A DNA stretch of 64,000 bases, from positions 339,616,502-339,680,501 of the forward strand of contig NC_081414.1 in the NCBI RefSeq assembly GCF_030272615.1, read 5' to 3'. Source of the stretch: Cryptomeria japonica (lineage: Eukaryota > Streptophyta > Pinopsida > Cupressales > Cupressaceae). The stretch's first letter is position 1; each line of letters begins with the position of its first letter. The notes below the pieces were generated by a model that was not told the DNA's origin, searched no databases, and worked only from the letters and a program-made list of their open reading frames with translations. The translations under genes and the position numbers were made by a program. Shown piece by piece: positions 45,582 to 58,881 of the stretch.

Positions 45582-46126
45582 TTTTTAGATACTTGAAGGG
45601 AACTGTTGAGTATGGGTTGTGATATCTAAAGAATGATGATTTTATGCTTTGTGTATATATTGATGCTAATTGGGCAGGTGATGTAGATGACTAGAAGAGC
45701 ACTACCACTGGAGATTTCTTTTTGGAGAAGAAGTAGGTGTCATGGGTGAGCAAGAAACAAGATGTTATATCTTTATCTATTGCTGAAGCTAAATACATTG
45801 CTACTACTACAAATTTTACTCAGGTAGTTTAGATGACACAAATGCTGAAAGATATTAGAGTTGTGTATTATGAGCCTAATGTTATTTATTGTGACAATTC
45901 AAGTGCTATTAATATTTCTAAGAATCTGGTACTGCATTCTAAAACTAATCATATATCAATTAAGTATCATTTCTTGAGGGAGAAAGTTAGTGATGAAGAA
46001 GTAAAGCTGGAGTATGTATCTACAAAAAATCAAATTGTAGATATTTTCACTAAGCCTTTACCTACATATACATTTGTTTATTTGAGAGAAAAATTAGGGG
46101 TATTTGCCCCTCCTGATGAGAACTAG
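45582..46126 (+). pseudogene. RNase H end of element F pol
   Basis: Broken N-terminal part (YIDANWAGDVDD, WVSKKQD), then open 45833-46126: TQMLKDIRVVYYEPNVIYCDNSSAINISKN, HISIKYHFLREKV, VSTKNQIVDIFTKPL and REKLGVFAPP with a normal stop. This is the conserved C-terminus of copia pol. Confidence 0.9.
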
Positions 46127-46424
46127 GTGCATTGAGATGCATCAATCCGGTGGACTTCACAGTCTTATCTCTTTATCTGGATTGATGAGTTGATGTTGCT
46201 ACTCTACTGGAGTAGTTGGTGAGTTGTTCAGAGTTGTGACTATGTTGTTTGGGGGAGAGAATCTTGATTAGTTTAAATCGTTGGCATTGTTGTCAAAGGG
46301 GGAGAGAAGCATGTGAAAAATTGTTTTAGCTTTGGAGCTTTGTGTGCCTGACTTTAGGGGGAGCTTGTTGGATTTTTCTGATGTTGGTTTATTCCTTTGC
46401 AATGATTGTTTTTCACATTCATAT

Positions 46425-46499
46425 GTTGCCATCAATGCCAAAGGGGGAGATTGTTGGACATTGTTGCTACTAGGATATGTTGTTTTCATTGATGTCAAC
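46425..46499 (+). promoter_or_regulatory. Polypurine tract and inverted repeat at the 3' LTR of element F
   Basis: AAAGGGGGAGA (46440-46450) is an intact polypurine tract next to the LTR start at 46452. Arms GTTGCCATCAATG (46425-46437) and CATTGATGTCAAC (46487-46499) pair at 12 of 13 positions around it. Confidence 0.85.
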
Positions 46500-47792
46500 A
46501 TATTCATATGTTTTGGTATTACAGAGAATTGTTTTGGTGATCGGGTGATTGAAATGAGTTGATTTAGTTATTCTATTTGATTGGGATGCTATAATACTTC
46601 TTTTTTTATTGGTTTCAATGATCCAGAAGTTCAATTGATCATATCATTTGATTTGGTTTAGGGTTTTGGTCTTTCTTTTCAGTGGTTGGTAAAGTCTGGG
46701 TTTTGATTCGATGACCTCTAGTATGATCATATCTTGTGTTGTGGTTTTGGGAGAATGTTTTGGATGTTCATGTGTATCTTCATTTCAAGTGGTTCATGAT
46801 TTTGTTCCCCAAAAGCTCTTTCTTCTCTGAGTTGCTATTGTTGAGTGTTCTTGAACATTAGCATGTTGATCAATGAAGATTTGCATAAGTGGTGTTGGTG
46901 CAGCTATTGTGGATGGTTCTAACATGCTTGTTGGTGTTTCCTAATTATGTCATATTTGTCTTGGTGGTCCACATTGATTATTGTGCGAGTTCTTGATGAT
47001 CTTCTGGTTCGATGATATTCTTCATGTTATATGTTATTTTGGTAGTGTAATGCATTATGGTTGTTCTTGGCAAGATTTACGGTGGTGGTGCATGTTTGAG
47101 AAGTTGTTTTAGGTCCATTATATGTTGTCTATGGCATTTTATTGGTCTGGTGGTTGATTTATGTATCATGTGTTGAAATTTTGTAATTGGGTGTTATGGG
47201 TTTGGCTGACTTTATAGTCAAGGTCGATGATCTATATAAATGAGTGTAATATTCATGTAATTTGGGGTTATGGTGTTGAGTATGCATTATCAAAGAGTGG
47301 TGTATGTACAAATAAGTGAATTCATCTTTCAGTGTGGTTTATTAACCAAAGATTGGTGAAGGGAAGACATTTGAGCTTCACTGGAACTGTCAGTAGGCAT
47401 TAGCAGATGCTATTCTTGTAGTTCATTCTTTCTGGATTGTAGTCCGAATCTTTTTATAAGATAGTGAACCTTCCCTCAGGGTTGGAGCCTTTTGGATCAT
47501 TGTAATTTGAGTAGTGAACTCTAGGCAGTGTGCTTAAATGCATGTGCATTCCCCATTGTAATATTTACACATACTACTACAGAGTATCAACTTATTATGG
47601 GTTGGATCCCATCGTGGTTTTTCCCTTAGCCGGGTTTTCCATGTCAAATTATTGGTGTTATGTATGTTGTTGTTATTGTTGCTATCTTTCTTTCTATTGT
47701 AGTTGATCAGATATGAGATTGTGCTTAATTGAATCAGTTTGATGAAAACTGATTCACCCCCCTCTTAGTTTTCCTTATTGATGTTGCCAACA
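46452..47792 (+). repeat. 3' LTR of element F
   Basis: TGTTGGACATTG...GATGTTGCCAACA, 1,341 bases, followed by aagat. Contains the GTGAACTCTAGG form of the shared LTR block near 47514. Confidence 0.93.
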
Positions 47793-47797
47793 AAGAT

Positions 47798-48160
47798 ACC
47801 ATTCTAGGAAAGACCTAAGATCCAACACCTTAATAATAAGATAATTTTTAGTAGAATAGATTAGCATTCCAAAAAAAAGGTCGAGTTCCACAAAGTGGCA
47901 ATGACACTAGATGCTCCTAATGCATCACTAGCAAAGAAGGTAGCAAATGCCCAAAAAGAATTAGTGGATTTTGAGGAGCACATCAAAACAAATTTTGTTT
48001 CTTGAATCAAGAGTATATCAGCTTTTTGTTCTATCAGCATACACTTTAACATATGTTGTTTCAAAGGGTTGTTCAAGCCCCTCATGTTTCAGGATAGAAT
48101 CTTCATGTAAAAATAGGGTAACTGATCTACTTGCCTTGAGTAGAACCAGCATCCCAAGAG
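47798..48160 (-). pseudogene. LINE endonuclease N-terminus, continuing the fragment at 32699-33857
   Basis: Minus-strand MRGLNNPLKQHMLKCMLIEQ, KADILLIQETKF and SSVIATLWNS are the start of a plant LINE APE endonuclease. The next residues (LSNVYTPND) are found at 33857 on the far side of element F, so F cut the domain in two. A stop follows at 47861. Confidence 0.87.
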
Positions 48161-48429
48161 TGGGATGAGATTAAGTCTTCTTTTTATTACTCTTAGAGAG
48201 ACCACCCAAGTTCCTCTGCCTTTCAACAACTACCTATCGAATTGCATTCTTCAACCTTATGTCCTTCTGCGAAGGTCTCCCAACTTTATTGTCTCTACCA
48301 ACATCCACCTTTTTCATTTTGATCTTGGTTGTTACTTGGGTCCAATCCCACTCTTCACTTTCCTCTTTAGAGAGACATTTTTTCAAATTATGAGGCAGGG
48401 GAGTAGAAGAGAACCCTAGGATCTATAAA

Positions 48430-49850
48430 TTTTCCTTTAGATTCACAAAGCCTATAATCCTTTTCTCCTTCGAGGTCTGAATCTGATTCTCCAAGTTGAT
48501 ATTTTATTTATCTCGAATAAAGATTATTCAAACTCTTTTTGAAATCTCCTTGGATTCCTCAACTTGGGTCGAGTCCACCACTTGACCAAGGTTGTGACCT
48601 AGGTCAACCACCATTTATTCATCCAACAAGGCAGCATCCTGCTTGTGACCAAAAACATTGCCAAGAGGGGACAGTCAGATTGCACTTTCCAACTGAGTTC
48701 CATATGAGGTTGAGGCATTGAGATCATCGACTTGTTTCTTCTTGTCCCCAGCTAAGGTTTTCTCAATCTCAAAGTTATAAGGAATAGGAATAGAGGGAGG
48801 ATCCATCTCCAAACTAACATTATGAATCTTTCCAATCTCCTCACATGGCTTATCCAAGACCATGGGAGGTGTTTGATTTGTCCCCAATAGTTTATTACAC
48901 ACTAAGCTAAGATGCCCATATCTATTGTAGTTTTGATAGAGGGCTTTAGCATTTTCATACTCAATAGGTTGGATCCAGGTTCTCATCCTAGATAGGAGCA
49001 CCACTTTAGTTGGCAACACTGTGTTAATGGTCATATTAATACAAATCCTAGAAAACATTAGTCTAGATTTATTTTGTGTAATACGATCCACTACGAGGAA
49101 TTTACCAAAGGAGTTATCAATCCCCTTAAAAACCCTTAAATTCTAGAACTCTAGGGGTAAACCAAGGAGGCAGAACCACATAGGAGCAATAACACCTAAA
49201 TATTTCCAAGGATCCATATTAGGCTTCCATTTACACAAAGATAGGAAGTTGTTGCTACCATAAGCCCAAGGTTTGTTTTTTAGGATGTTACCTAGATCCT
49301 CTTGGTTGAAAAAGCTAAAGAGAAATAGGTCATTTGCCATAGTATTAATGGAAACATGACCTTTCAGTTTCCATTTAGCCATAGTCCACTTCTTTACCTG
49401 GTCCAAGGAAGGATGAAAAGCTAGAAACTTACCAATAAGTGAAAGGCTAAGCTCAACAATCACCATATTAAATAGCACATTCGGGATCTCAACTTGATGT
49501 TCTTTAACCATACATTCTACCTGGGACAAAGAGATATCTAGTGATTTCTCCATCTTAGTAGGGCTCCTATGAAGGAGTTTATCCATGAATCTGATAGGTT
49601 CCACATCCACAAAAAAAAGAGTCAAAGAGGTACTAAGGTGAGGGGGGATGATGGGCAAATTCCACAATCAGGGGATCGACAAAAAGAGGACGGAAAATAG
49701 AATTGACATGATTATAGACCCCTAGAGATGGGAAGCCCATAGAGGGCCCCCCTTTACAACACTTATCATAGGCAGCACTGGCCAAGGGTAGGGGAACAGG
49801 TGAGAACCACAAGTTCAAAATGTTAGTCTCAAGATGGATCCTCCCTCTGA
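48430..49850 (-). pseudogene. LINE ORF1 (DUF4283-like domain and zinc knuckle)
   Basis: Open parts 49143-49667 and 48675-49091. The first gives LIGKFLAFHPSLDQVKKWTM, KLKGHVSINTMANDLFLFSF, EDLGNILKNKPWAYGSNNF and APMWFCLLGLPLEF, the DUF4283 pattern of plant LINE ORF1. The second gives VVLLSRMRTWIQPIEYENAK and a knuckle-like LYQNYNRYGHLSLVC missing its first Cys. It is the nucleic-acid-binding chaperone of the LINE and sits just upstream of the endonuclease piece. Frame breaks occur near 49140 and 48670. Confidence 0.85.
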
Positions 49851-50188
49851 TGCATCAATGGGATATGAAGAAATTGTTGTTTCCTCAGAGTCATTTTCAA
49901 AGAAATAATTCTTTTACTAAGGGCTCATCACAATTCGAATGAGGTTGATTCCAATGTGGGGTAGATAGGTTATTGACCAAGAGGATTTATGCCACAAAAT
50001 ATTGGAAGTGGGAGATATTGGAATCTAAGAATATAGACTCTTGATCAAAAGGCCAACAATTTTTTTTGGATACTTAAAACCTTGAATTTTGTTAATGAGA
50101 AAATAAAATGCCCCTAAAATAAAAATAGTTAATAAGTTATTTCTCCTTCTTGATTTCAAAAATGCCCTTTCAAATGTCTTGACTCTAT
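49851..50188. other. Unassigned spacer
   Basis: Begins with the 24-base word shared with 6967-6990. Otherwise no recognisable feature. Confidence 0.5.
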
Positions 50189-51063
50189 TGAACACCCAAA
50201 ATACTAAGAGGGGAGGGGTGAATCAGTATTCCCTTGAAAATATTATAACTTTTAAACAACCAACTACAAAACATTACTTATCACAATAATTAACAAGATA
50301 TTATACAATAAAGTACACCACATAACAAAAAGATTTATACATGGAAAACACAAGATGGGAAAAACCACAGAGAAGATTAACTCTCGGTAATATGTATCCA
50401 GTTATAGTATTAGAAAAATAGGTGGCTCTTTTCTAGATGGACTCATTGTCCAATATATGATGCCTTTAAACCAATAGTATAAAAATAATTTGTTATGTTT
50501 GCATCTATCCTATGCATGAGATACAATTCCAATTAAGCGCATAATCTATATTAAAATCAATGTACAAAATCAATTTCACATCCACTGTCTAATCACATAT
50601 ACTATACATCATATGATAAAAAAAGGTCATCTATCTAAACACTACTCGCTAACAACATTATATACTAAACATGTCTTCATAAATTCATCTTTAACTGGAG
50701 TAAAGGTTAGGCTCAAAAAATCCTTTACACGCCATGCTCTACTAATTATGTTATATTAAAGAAGTCAACAAAAACACAAAAGGACTTCATATCTTGAAAT
50801 GCAAAATATCTAAATCGTTGATGATTTCAAATAGTACCAGACTAAAAAATGTTGTGCTACATTAACCAATAAAAAAATGTATCTTATTACCAGACTTGTA
50901 ACAAAGTTGTAATCATGCATCAACACTGGAATATTTGAATGTAGTCATCTAGATAGGTATACACCATGATCTCGAATCCTTATGTGATTTTTGGACCAGT
51001 AATAGTACCAGACTGTGTTAAGCTTGTGACTAATTGTGTTGTATTTGATTCTTATTATAAAAT
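50189..51063 (-). repeat. 3' LTR of element G, distal part
   Basis: The minus-sense end CCCCTCCCCTCTTAGTATTT followed by TGTTCA at 50189 is a typical LTR end of the local copia groups. The proximal part of this LTR (start TGTTAGCATTAC) lies at 55946-56452, on the other side of element D. That the two belong together is inferred from orientation and order. Confidence 0.6.
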
Positions 51064-51068
51064 AGCCT

Positions 51069-52419
51069 TGATATCAGTAGACAACTGAGAGGGGGGTGAA
51101 TTAGTTGTCTCAAAAACCTACACAACTTGGACTTAATATCAAATCTAATAAATAAACATGAAAGTATAAATCAGCAACACATCACAAACACATAACACCA
51201 ATATTTTTGATATGAAAAACTTGGTCAAGGGAAAAACCATGGTGGTAACACACCCACAATAAGATGATACTCTATTAGAAGTATTAGAAATATTACAATA
51301 GGGAATGAAAATACATTCAAGCACACTTCCTAGATCTCACTGCTCAAAAACAACAAGGGCTACAACCCAGGGAAGGCCCATTGCCTTACAGATAAATTTG
51401 GATCACATCCGGAGATCATGAACTGAGAAATAGAATCTTCAATGCCTGGTTACAATTCTAGTCAAGCACATAACAACTTCCACTTTATTCTTCACACTTC
51501 TTCTCTACTTTTGAAAGATCAATACATTATTCGCTCACATACTTTCACTTTCACATACCTCACATAACATTATTATATTTATTTATACATGGCATCAGCC
51601 TAACTTTCCAAAGTCAACTCAACACACATAAAACAATTACATTGATATAACCACACACGCTACAATATCACATGTGGATCGAGATATGTTGGCTAAGACA
51701 TAGCACATACCCAAATCTACCACCTCAAACATGCTACACCTCTAAGAATTATGTATTGAACATCCACAACATGCTACAAGAATTTGGTGAGACAAAAACA
51801 TGAAGAACACCAATATGTTGGAGAAAATCATCAATTACAAGCTCAATGATCAATGCAGACCACCAATGCAAAAGGAACACATTCTAGAAACATCCACAAA
51901 CATCATGAATTGCCCCAAAAACATCTGCACTAACTTGAATTACTAGAATCGTCATTATCTCTATATCAAACCTTAGGAGCACAAACTGCAATAACTATCA
52001 ACCTAGATAAATCACTTGCAGAGCTCCAAACCACAAACCAACTAAATTGAATATACACATTAATGTCCCTAATATATCTTCAAATACACAGTTCAAGATA
52101 TTACAATTCAAAGCAATGCAAATTGAAATATTGACCACTATCATCATTGAACAATAGAAAAACCGGCCATAACACAGATACCCATAACTCACTCAAATCT
52201 TCATACAGACCTCTACAAATTGAACTCAATCAACTACAAACATCTATCTAAAAACCTTTTAATCTGCAAACTCTAATCTTCAACATATTGAGAAAACTAA
52301 CTCACTAAGCTTCACTGCATCACTATCACAGATAAAGAAATATGTTGACATCAATGACAACACATCTCTAAGATATCTCTCAAGCATATATTTGTAGAAA
52401 TCTCACCAATATTACAACA
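51069..52419 (-). repeat. 3' LTR of element D
   Basis: Minus-sense start TGTTGTAATATTGG at 52419, directly after the polypurine tract AAAGGGGGAGA (52430-52420 region); end CTGATATCA at 51069. Homologous to the solo LTR at 29640-31000. Inverted-repeat arms lie at 52434-52446 and 52344-52356. Confidence 0.88.
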
Positions 52420-55400
52420 ATCTCCCCCTTTGGCATTGATGGAAACATATGATGTGAAAAATAATCAATGACGGATAAATCTCTCTCTACCAAAAACTCT
52501 TATGATTCTCTCTCTTGAAGGTTTTTCGCATGAATCTCTCTCCCCCCCTTTGAGATCAATGGAAAAGGCACATATTTGAAAACAAACCATATAAATGATT
52601 CACAAAACTCAATTTGAACATCTGATTCATAAAACTGACTACTCCCCTTGAGTAGCAACCACCACTCATCAATTTGGATCACAAGATATGATTGTGAAAT
52701 GCACTAGATAGATGCATATCAAATGCGTCTTAATTTTGATTAGGAGGGGTAATCACCCCTAACTTTCCTCTAAGATACTTAAAAGTAACCTTAGGAAAAG
52801 GCTTTGTAAAGATGTCTACAATCTATTCCTTTGTAGGCACATACTCCAATCTGATTCCATTCTCATTTACCTTCTCTCTCAAAAAGTGAAACTTGATAGA
52901 TATATGTTTAGTATTTGAATGCAACACCAAATTCTTAGAAATGTTAATTGCACTTGAATTTTCATAGTAGATAACAATAGGATCAACATACACAACTCTG
53001 ATATATTTTAACATGTGCTTCATCCATATTACCTGAGTACAATTGTTAGCAGAAACAATATATTATGTCTCTATAGTAAATAGAGAAATAGAGTTATGTT
53101 TTTTGCTTAACCATGAAACCAATATTTTTCCAAAGAAAATTGCACTACCACTAGTACTCTTCTAGTCATCCACATCACCTTCCCAATCAACATCAATAAA
53201 ACAACTCAAAGTAAAATAATCATCTTTAGGATACCATAAAATAAAATCAACTATCTCTTTCAAATATATCTAAATTTTTTTTAACAACTACAACATGAGA
53301 TTCTTTAGGATCAATAAGACAAACAAAATTCATGACATTAGGTTTAGTCTGAGTCAAATAAAGTAATCCACCAATCATAGCTATGTATCTTATCTGATTT
53401 GATTTAGGGGAATCATCATCCTTAGTAAACTTACATCTGGTCACTATAGGAGTTCCAACTAGCTTTGTATCTTCCAAACCAAACTTCTTCAACAATTCTT
53501 TCACATACTTGGACTGAGATGAAAAAATATATTTATTTAACTGAGTAATTTGCAATCCTAAAAATAATTTCATCTATCCAATCATAGACATCTCAAATTT
53601 ATTTTGCATCTCATCAACAAACTTTTTACATAGGCTCTCATTTCCACCAAATATAATATCATCAACAAAAAACTTCAAAAATCAAAATGTTATCATTATC
53701 AATCTTAAAATATAGATTACAATCATCAATACCTTTATTGAATGCTAGCTTCAGTAAATACTTATCTAATCTAGCATACCATGCTCTTGGGGCTTTCTTG
53801 AGTCCATAAAGATCTTTCTTCAACCAGAAAACCATATCACCTTGATCAAATAATTGGAATCCATCTAGCTACTCAATGTACACCTCTTCTTCTAATTCAC
53901 CATTTAGGAATGTTGACTTGACATCCATCTGATAAAATTTAAAAAAAATTTAAGCAGCATAAGCAAAACAATCTAATAGCTTCAATCATTGCCACCAGAG
54001 AAAAAGTCTCTTCAAAATCAATTCCTTCCATTTGTGAATATCCTTTGCATATAAGTCTTTCTTTATTTCTAACAACTTCACCTTACTCATTCAATTAGTT
54101 TTGAAAGACCCATTTAGTTCCTATTATATTTTTGTCCTTAGATTTGGGAAAAGATCCCATGTGTTATTCTTTTCACTCTGATTCAATTCTTCTTCCAAAT
54201 ATTTTACCCAATGTTCATCTTTATATGCTTCATTCACATTCCTAGGTTCAATCTTTGAAATCAAACAATACTCAGCTCGATCTTCAACAAATCTTCTTGT
54301 TTGGACACCTTTATTTCTATCTCCTATGATCTGATTTCAGAAGGATTCAACATTACATACCTAGGAGTTTTAGGATTTTCTTGAACTTCAGCTTCTTAAG
54401 TCTTTCCTTCAACTACAACACTTGTTCCTTCTTCTAGAAGGATTTGTACTTGGTTCAGAGTTTGAACTTGCTTCCCTTTATCTAAGTTGTCATTCTGATA
54501 ATCTAAATCATATTCGAAAGATCTGGGTTGTCTTTCCTTTCCTTTATCAACCTTGACATTTGCACTCTCAACTATCTTTCTCAATCTCTTATTATAGCAC
54601 CGGTAGGCCTTTCTTTTAGTAGAATAACCAAAAAATATTCCCTCACCACATCTAGCATCAAACTTCCCTATATCTTCATCCCTTTTGATATAACATTTAT
54701 TTCCAAATTTTTTGAAATGTTTAAAAGTAGGAGCATGACCAAACCATAATTAATAAGGAGTCTTACTACTATCACCTTTGATATGCACCCAGTTAAGAGT
54801 GTAAACAATAGCACTCATAGCTTCTCTCTAGTAGATATGTGAAACATTTCCATTCAACATCATGGTTCTAGCAGCTCCTTGAATGGTTTTTTTCTTCCTC
54901 TCCACAACTCCATTCTATTGAGGAGTTCTAGGAGAAGACAGTTGTCTCTCTACCCCATGCTCTTCACAAAATGCTTTAAACTCATTGGAAATAAATTCAC
55001 CACCTCTGTCAGATCTCAGACACTTTAGCTTCAAAGTTGTCTCAATCTCAACCATAGCTTTAAAAATATTGAACTTCTCTAGAGCTTTAGACTTCTCCCT
55101 CAAGAAAGTAACCCACATCATTCTAGAATAATCATCAATCAGCTACATGAAATATCTATCTCCCTACAAGCTTCTAACTCTAGAAGGATCACATAAATCA
55201 GTATGCACAAGATCTCTTACTCTTATAAGTAACTCTGGTTTGTTTCCCTAACTAACATTCCTTGCATATAGGGTTAGTAGGTTTCATTAACTTAGGAAGA
55301 TCTCTCACTGCCTGAGTAGAACTTATATTGATAATGTTATTACAATTCACATGACACATCCTTCTATACCATAACCAACTTTCACCAGTCTAAGATATCA

Positions 55401-55945
55401 AATAACTTATACCGACACTATTTAAGTTAAAGATATTACCTTTAGCCTTTGTACTTGATGCAACCTCTATTCCAGAACTACTCAAGATTCTACATTTGCC
55501 TTTCTTAAATTGAAGATCATATCTTGTCAACCATCTACCCAACACTCAAAATATTATGCTTTAGAACTTCTACATACAATACACCACCAATATTGTGCTT
55601 ACCATAAAGAGAAATGGAACCTCTACCATGGATTATACTAGCTTTATCATCACCAAATATTACAATGCCACCTTCATACTTTTCCAAGCTCACAAAATCA
55701 CTCTTATCACCTATCATGTTATGATAGAATCCACTATAAATCACCCAATCATATTTCTCTTCAACTTGTGTAGCTAAATATTTTTCCACATTCATGCAGC
55801 TAGGAAAATCAGTAGGCTCTAGATTATCTTCCTTGATGGAAATAAATACCCATTCATTATCACTTCAACCACCTTTTTTAGATTCATCATTTATCACACC
55901 TTCATCAACAACAGAGTAACATCTCTTCTAAAATCTAAGTGGAAA
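52420..55945 (-). pseudogene. Element D: 5'-truncated copia pol
   Basis: Minus-strand copia coding remains, closest to element F. From high to low coordinates: VVDEGVINDES and protease WVIYSGFYHNMIGD (DSG now YSG) at 55.9-55.5 kb; integrase pieces CHVNC, IKEC, MMWVTFLREKSKALEKFNIF and LRSDRGGEFISNEF (54915-55121); RT with FVDDIIFGG near 53.66 kb and MKLFLGLQI (53.57 kb); RNase H ENSSAINISKN, HISIKFHFLREKV (52823-53023). It has many stops and shifts. gag, primer site and 5' LTR are missing; the break at about 55945 abuts part of element G's LTR. Confidence 0.88.
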
Positions 55946-56452
55946 TTTTCATAAACACTATACTCACACAACAACTGAATTCCCCATGTCTTCAACACAA
56001 AAATCCATATGAAATATCATCAAACCATACTCCTACATATATTGTCTCTGAAAAACATAATTCTCAATGTCGTCTAAGACATAGATCTAAAATAGGTCTC
56101 CACTAAACATTCTGGTGGTGGGAAGGAATGAGAATTGAACCATATTATACTGTTCCTCATCAAACATATCAACATGTTACATACATCACCAAAGCCAAAC
56201 CCAAAAAAACATCCACACACTATGTTACACAACTTCAATATTTAGTCCAAAACCTCAAGCTTCAGACCAATCCAGTCTCAAAGATAGGACTGAGTAACAT
56301 CTTCTAAAACACCAAACACATCTAGTAAAACTGGGAAACCTCCAAATTCACAACATGCCTTGATCGAACACTTCTTCTCAACATACCACATCTAGACCTA
56401 ATCCGGACCATGGTATTTGATATCAATGACAACACATAATGTAATGCTAACA
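55946..56452 (-). repeat. 3' LTR of element G, proximal part
   Basis: Minus-sense start TGTTAGCATTACATTATG at 56452, right after the tract CGGGGGAGA. The LTR is cut at about 55945 by element D and seems to continue at 51063-50189. Confidence 0.7.
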
Positions 56453-58881
56453 ATCTCCCCCGTTTCATTAATGGCAACATCCATCAACAACATCTATCGA
56501 GATAGTAAATAAACCAAGAAACTAACTGGGAGCCAAGGAATAATGCTCCTCCACTTGTGCCTTTTCTATCATCAACACTTTCGGCCTAGTCTGCATCTAT
56601 GTAAACTATGAGGGTAAAATTTGTGCTCTTGGGATACCACAAACCAAACTCTTTTGTGCCTTTAAGATATTTTAAAATCATCTTTATTGCCACAACATGA
56701 GTTTCTTTCAGTTCTCGTTGAAATCTGGCTACCAAACATACTACAAACATGTTATCTAATCTAATAGCAATCAAATATAAAGTCCTCCAATCATTGACCT
56801 GTACTAACTTGCAATTGCCTTAGGTGATTTATCATCTTTAGTTATATTGCATCTAGTATTCATAGGTGTACATATTGGTTTGGAATTTGCCAACCCAAAC
56901 TTCTTTAATAGTTTTTTGACATGTTTAGACTGAGAAATGAAAGTTCCTTTATCATTTTGATTAACTTACAATCCAAGGAAGAAATTTAACTCACCAATCA
57001 TGGACATCTCAAATTCTTTCTACATCTCATTAACAAATCTTCTACATGTGTCTTCATTTCCTCCAAAGATTATATCATCAACATATTATACCACAATTAG
57101 AATTTTACCTGAATTTATCTTGAAGTACAAATTGTTGCCTGTTGAACCCTTTTGAAATCCTTGATCAATTAGATACTTGTTTAACCTCCCGTACCAAGCT
57201 CTAGGAGCTTGTTTTAGTCCATACAAAGCCTTTTTCAATCTGCACACAATGTTTGTATCATCTCTCGACTTGAAACCTTTCTATTGTTCAATGTAAACTT
57301 ATTTCAATTCTCCATTCAAGAATGTTGATTTTACATCCATCTAATAAACTTTAAAGTCTCTAAATGCTGCAAATGGATTGCCTCCATTCTTGTAACTAGG
57401 ACATATGTTTGATCAAAGTCAATTCCTTCAATCTAAGTGTATCCTTTGCAAACTAATATTGCCTTATTTCTTACAACCTTTACATCTTCATCCAGCTTGT
57501 TCCAGAATACCCATTTAGTTCCAATCACATTCTTATCTTCAGGTCTATTGACTAATTCCCATGTCTGATTTTTCTCAATTTGATCATGTTCCTCTTTCAT
57601 TGCCTTCATCTAGTTCTAATCATTACAAGTTTCTTCCACTATATTTGGCTCGATTTCAGATAGCAAACACAACAAGACTTGTCCTTGTGCAACATTTCTT
57701 CTTGTGATAACACCTTTTGTTTGTCTCCGATAATTTGTTCTTTTGAGTGATTCTTTTAGAAATACCTTAGAGTCTTAGATGTAGATGCCAGAGCATCTCG
57801 ATCATTCTTTTCTTCACTCCCACTTTCTTCTTTCTTTTCCTTTTCTCTAGACTCAACTTATTTATATCCCACTATTAATTCTAAATCCTTTGAAGTACTC
57901 TCATCAACTTTTATGCTTGCATTTTCAACAATCTTATTCAATCTTTTGTTGTAACATCTATATGATTTGCTCTCTATTGAATAACCCAAGAATATTCCTT
58001 CATCTACTTTGCTGTCAAACTTTCCAATATTATCCTTATCTCTCTGGATATAGCACTTGCTTCCAAATACTTTAAAATATTTCTATTGTTAGCCAGTTCA
58101 TAAGATAATATTAAAGTTCCCTCATAACAAAGTTCATAAGATGTCTTACCACACTTCTTCCAATACAAAATTATGTTAAGAGTGTATGTTAATATATGAA
58201 TTGCTTCTTTCTAGTAAACTTCTAGTAACTCTGCTCCTTTTATCATGGTTATAGCTACCTCTTGTATAGTATACTTCATTATTTCAACTACACCATTTCT
58301 ATAGGAGTTCCCCCACAACAAAGTTCATAAGATGTCTTACCACACTTCCTCCAATACAAAATTATGTTAAGAGTGTATGTTAATATATGAATTGCTTCTT
58401 TCTAGTAAACTTCTGGTAACTTTTCTCCTTTTATCATGGTTATAGCTACCTCTTGTATAGTATAGTTCATTATTTCAACTACACCATTATGTTGCATTGT
58501 TCGGGGAGGAGATAACTATATTTTGATGCCATGTTTCTCATAGAAGTCATTGAACTCATCTAAGATGAATTCTCCTCCTCTCTCAAACCTTAAACAATTG
58601 ATTCTCCTTTCAACATCATTCTTTACTTTTCTCTTGAATATCTTGAACTTCTTTAATGCTTCAGATTTCTCTCTTAGAAATCCAACCCAAGTCATTCTAA
58701 AATAATCATATATCAGTAACATGAAAATACCTCTCATCTTGTAGGTTCCTTGTCCAGGTCGGACCATAAATATTTGTGTGAACCGAATCCAATAATCCAA
58801 TGGAGAAGCTCCTTTCCTCTAAATGTGCTCGTAGTCTTCTTTTTGACTTGATATTCCCTACAGATGTTCTCTAGTTTAGTC
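56453..58881 (-). pseudogene. Element G: copia pol fragment with a deleted RNase H
   Basis: From 58881 down: TKLENICREYQVKKKT (end of integrase zinc part), DYFRMTWVGFLREKSEALKKFKIF and LRFERGGEFILDEF (58516-58800), then a tandem duplication, RT with YVDDIIFGG intact near 57.07 kb, and KMILKYLKGTKEFGLWYP at 56.65 kb. RNase H starts (YIDAD, DDRKGTSGGALFLGSQLVSWF) and then jumps straight to the polypurine side, so roughly the last third of RNase H is deleted. The 5' side is cut at 58881 by an A-like LTR. Confidence 0.87.
58129..58510. repeat. 191-bp tandem duplication inside element G integrase
   Basis: Two near-identical copies (offset 191 bases: AAGTTCATAAG at 58130 and at 58321) cover the same integrase-region coding sequence. 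They differ at a handful of sites such as CTTC/CTCC and CTAG/CTGG. The duplication is local to this copy and not expected in copia pol. Confidence 0.9.

Larger units (their letters stand above)
33858..47792 (+). mobile_element. Element F: Ty1/copia retrotransposon interrupted by element E
   Basis: LTRs 33858-35200 and 46452-47792, perfect aagat duplication, and copia domain order gag-protease-integrase-RT-RNase H. Element E (35924-42591) sits inside gag; without it F is about 7.27 kb. F itself lies in the endonuclease domain of a minus-strand LINE. Copia assignment follows from integrase preceding RT. It is defective through stops, shifts and changed catalytic residues. Confidence 0.93.
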
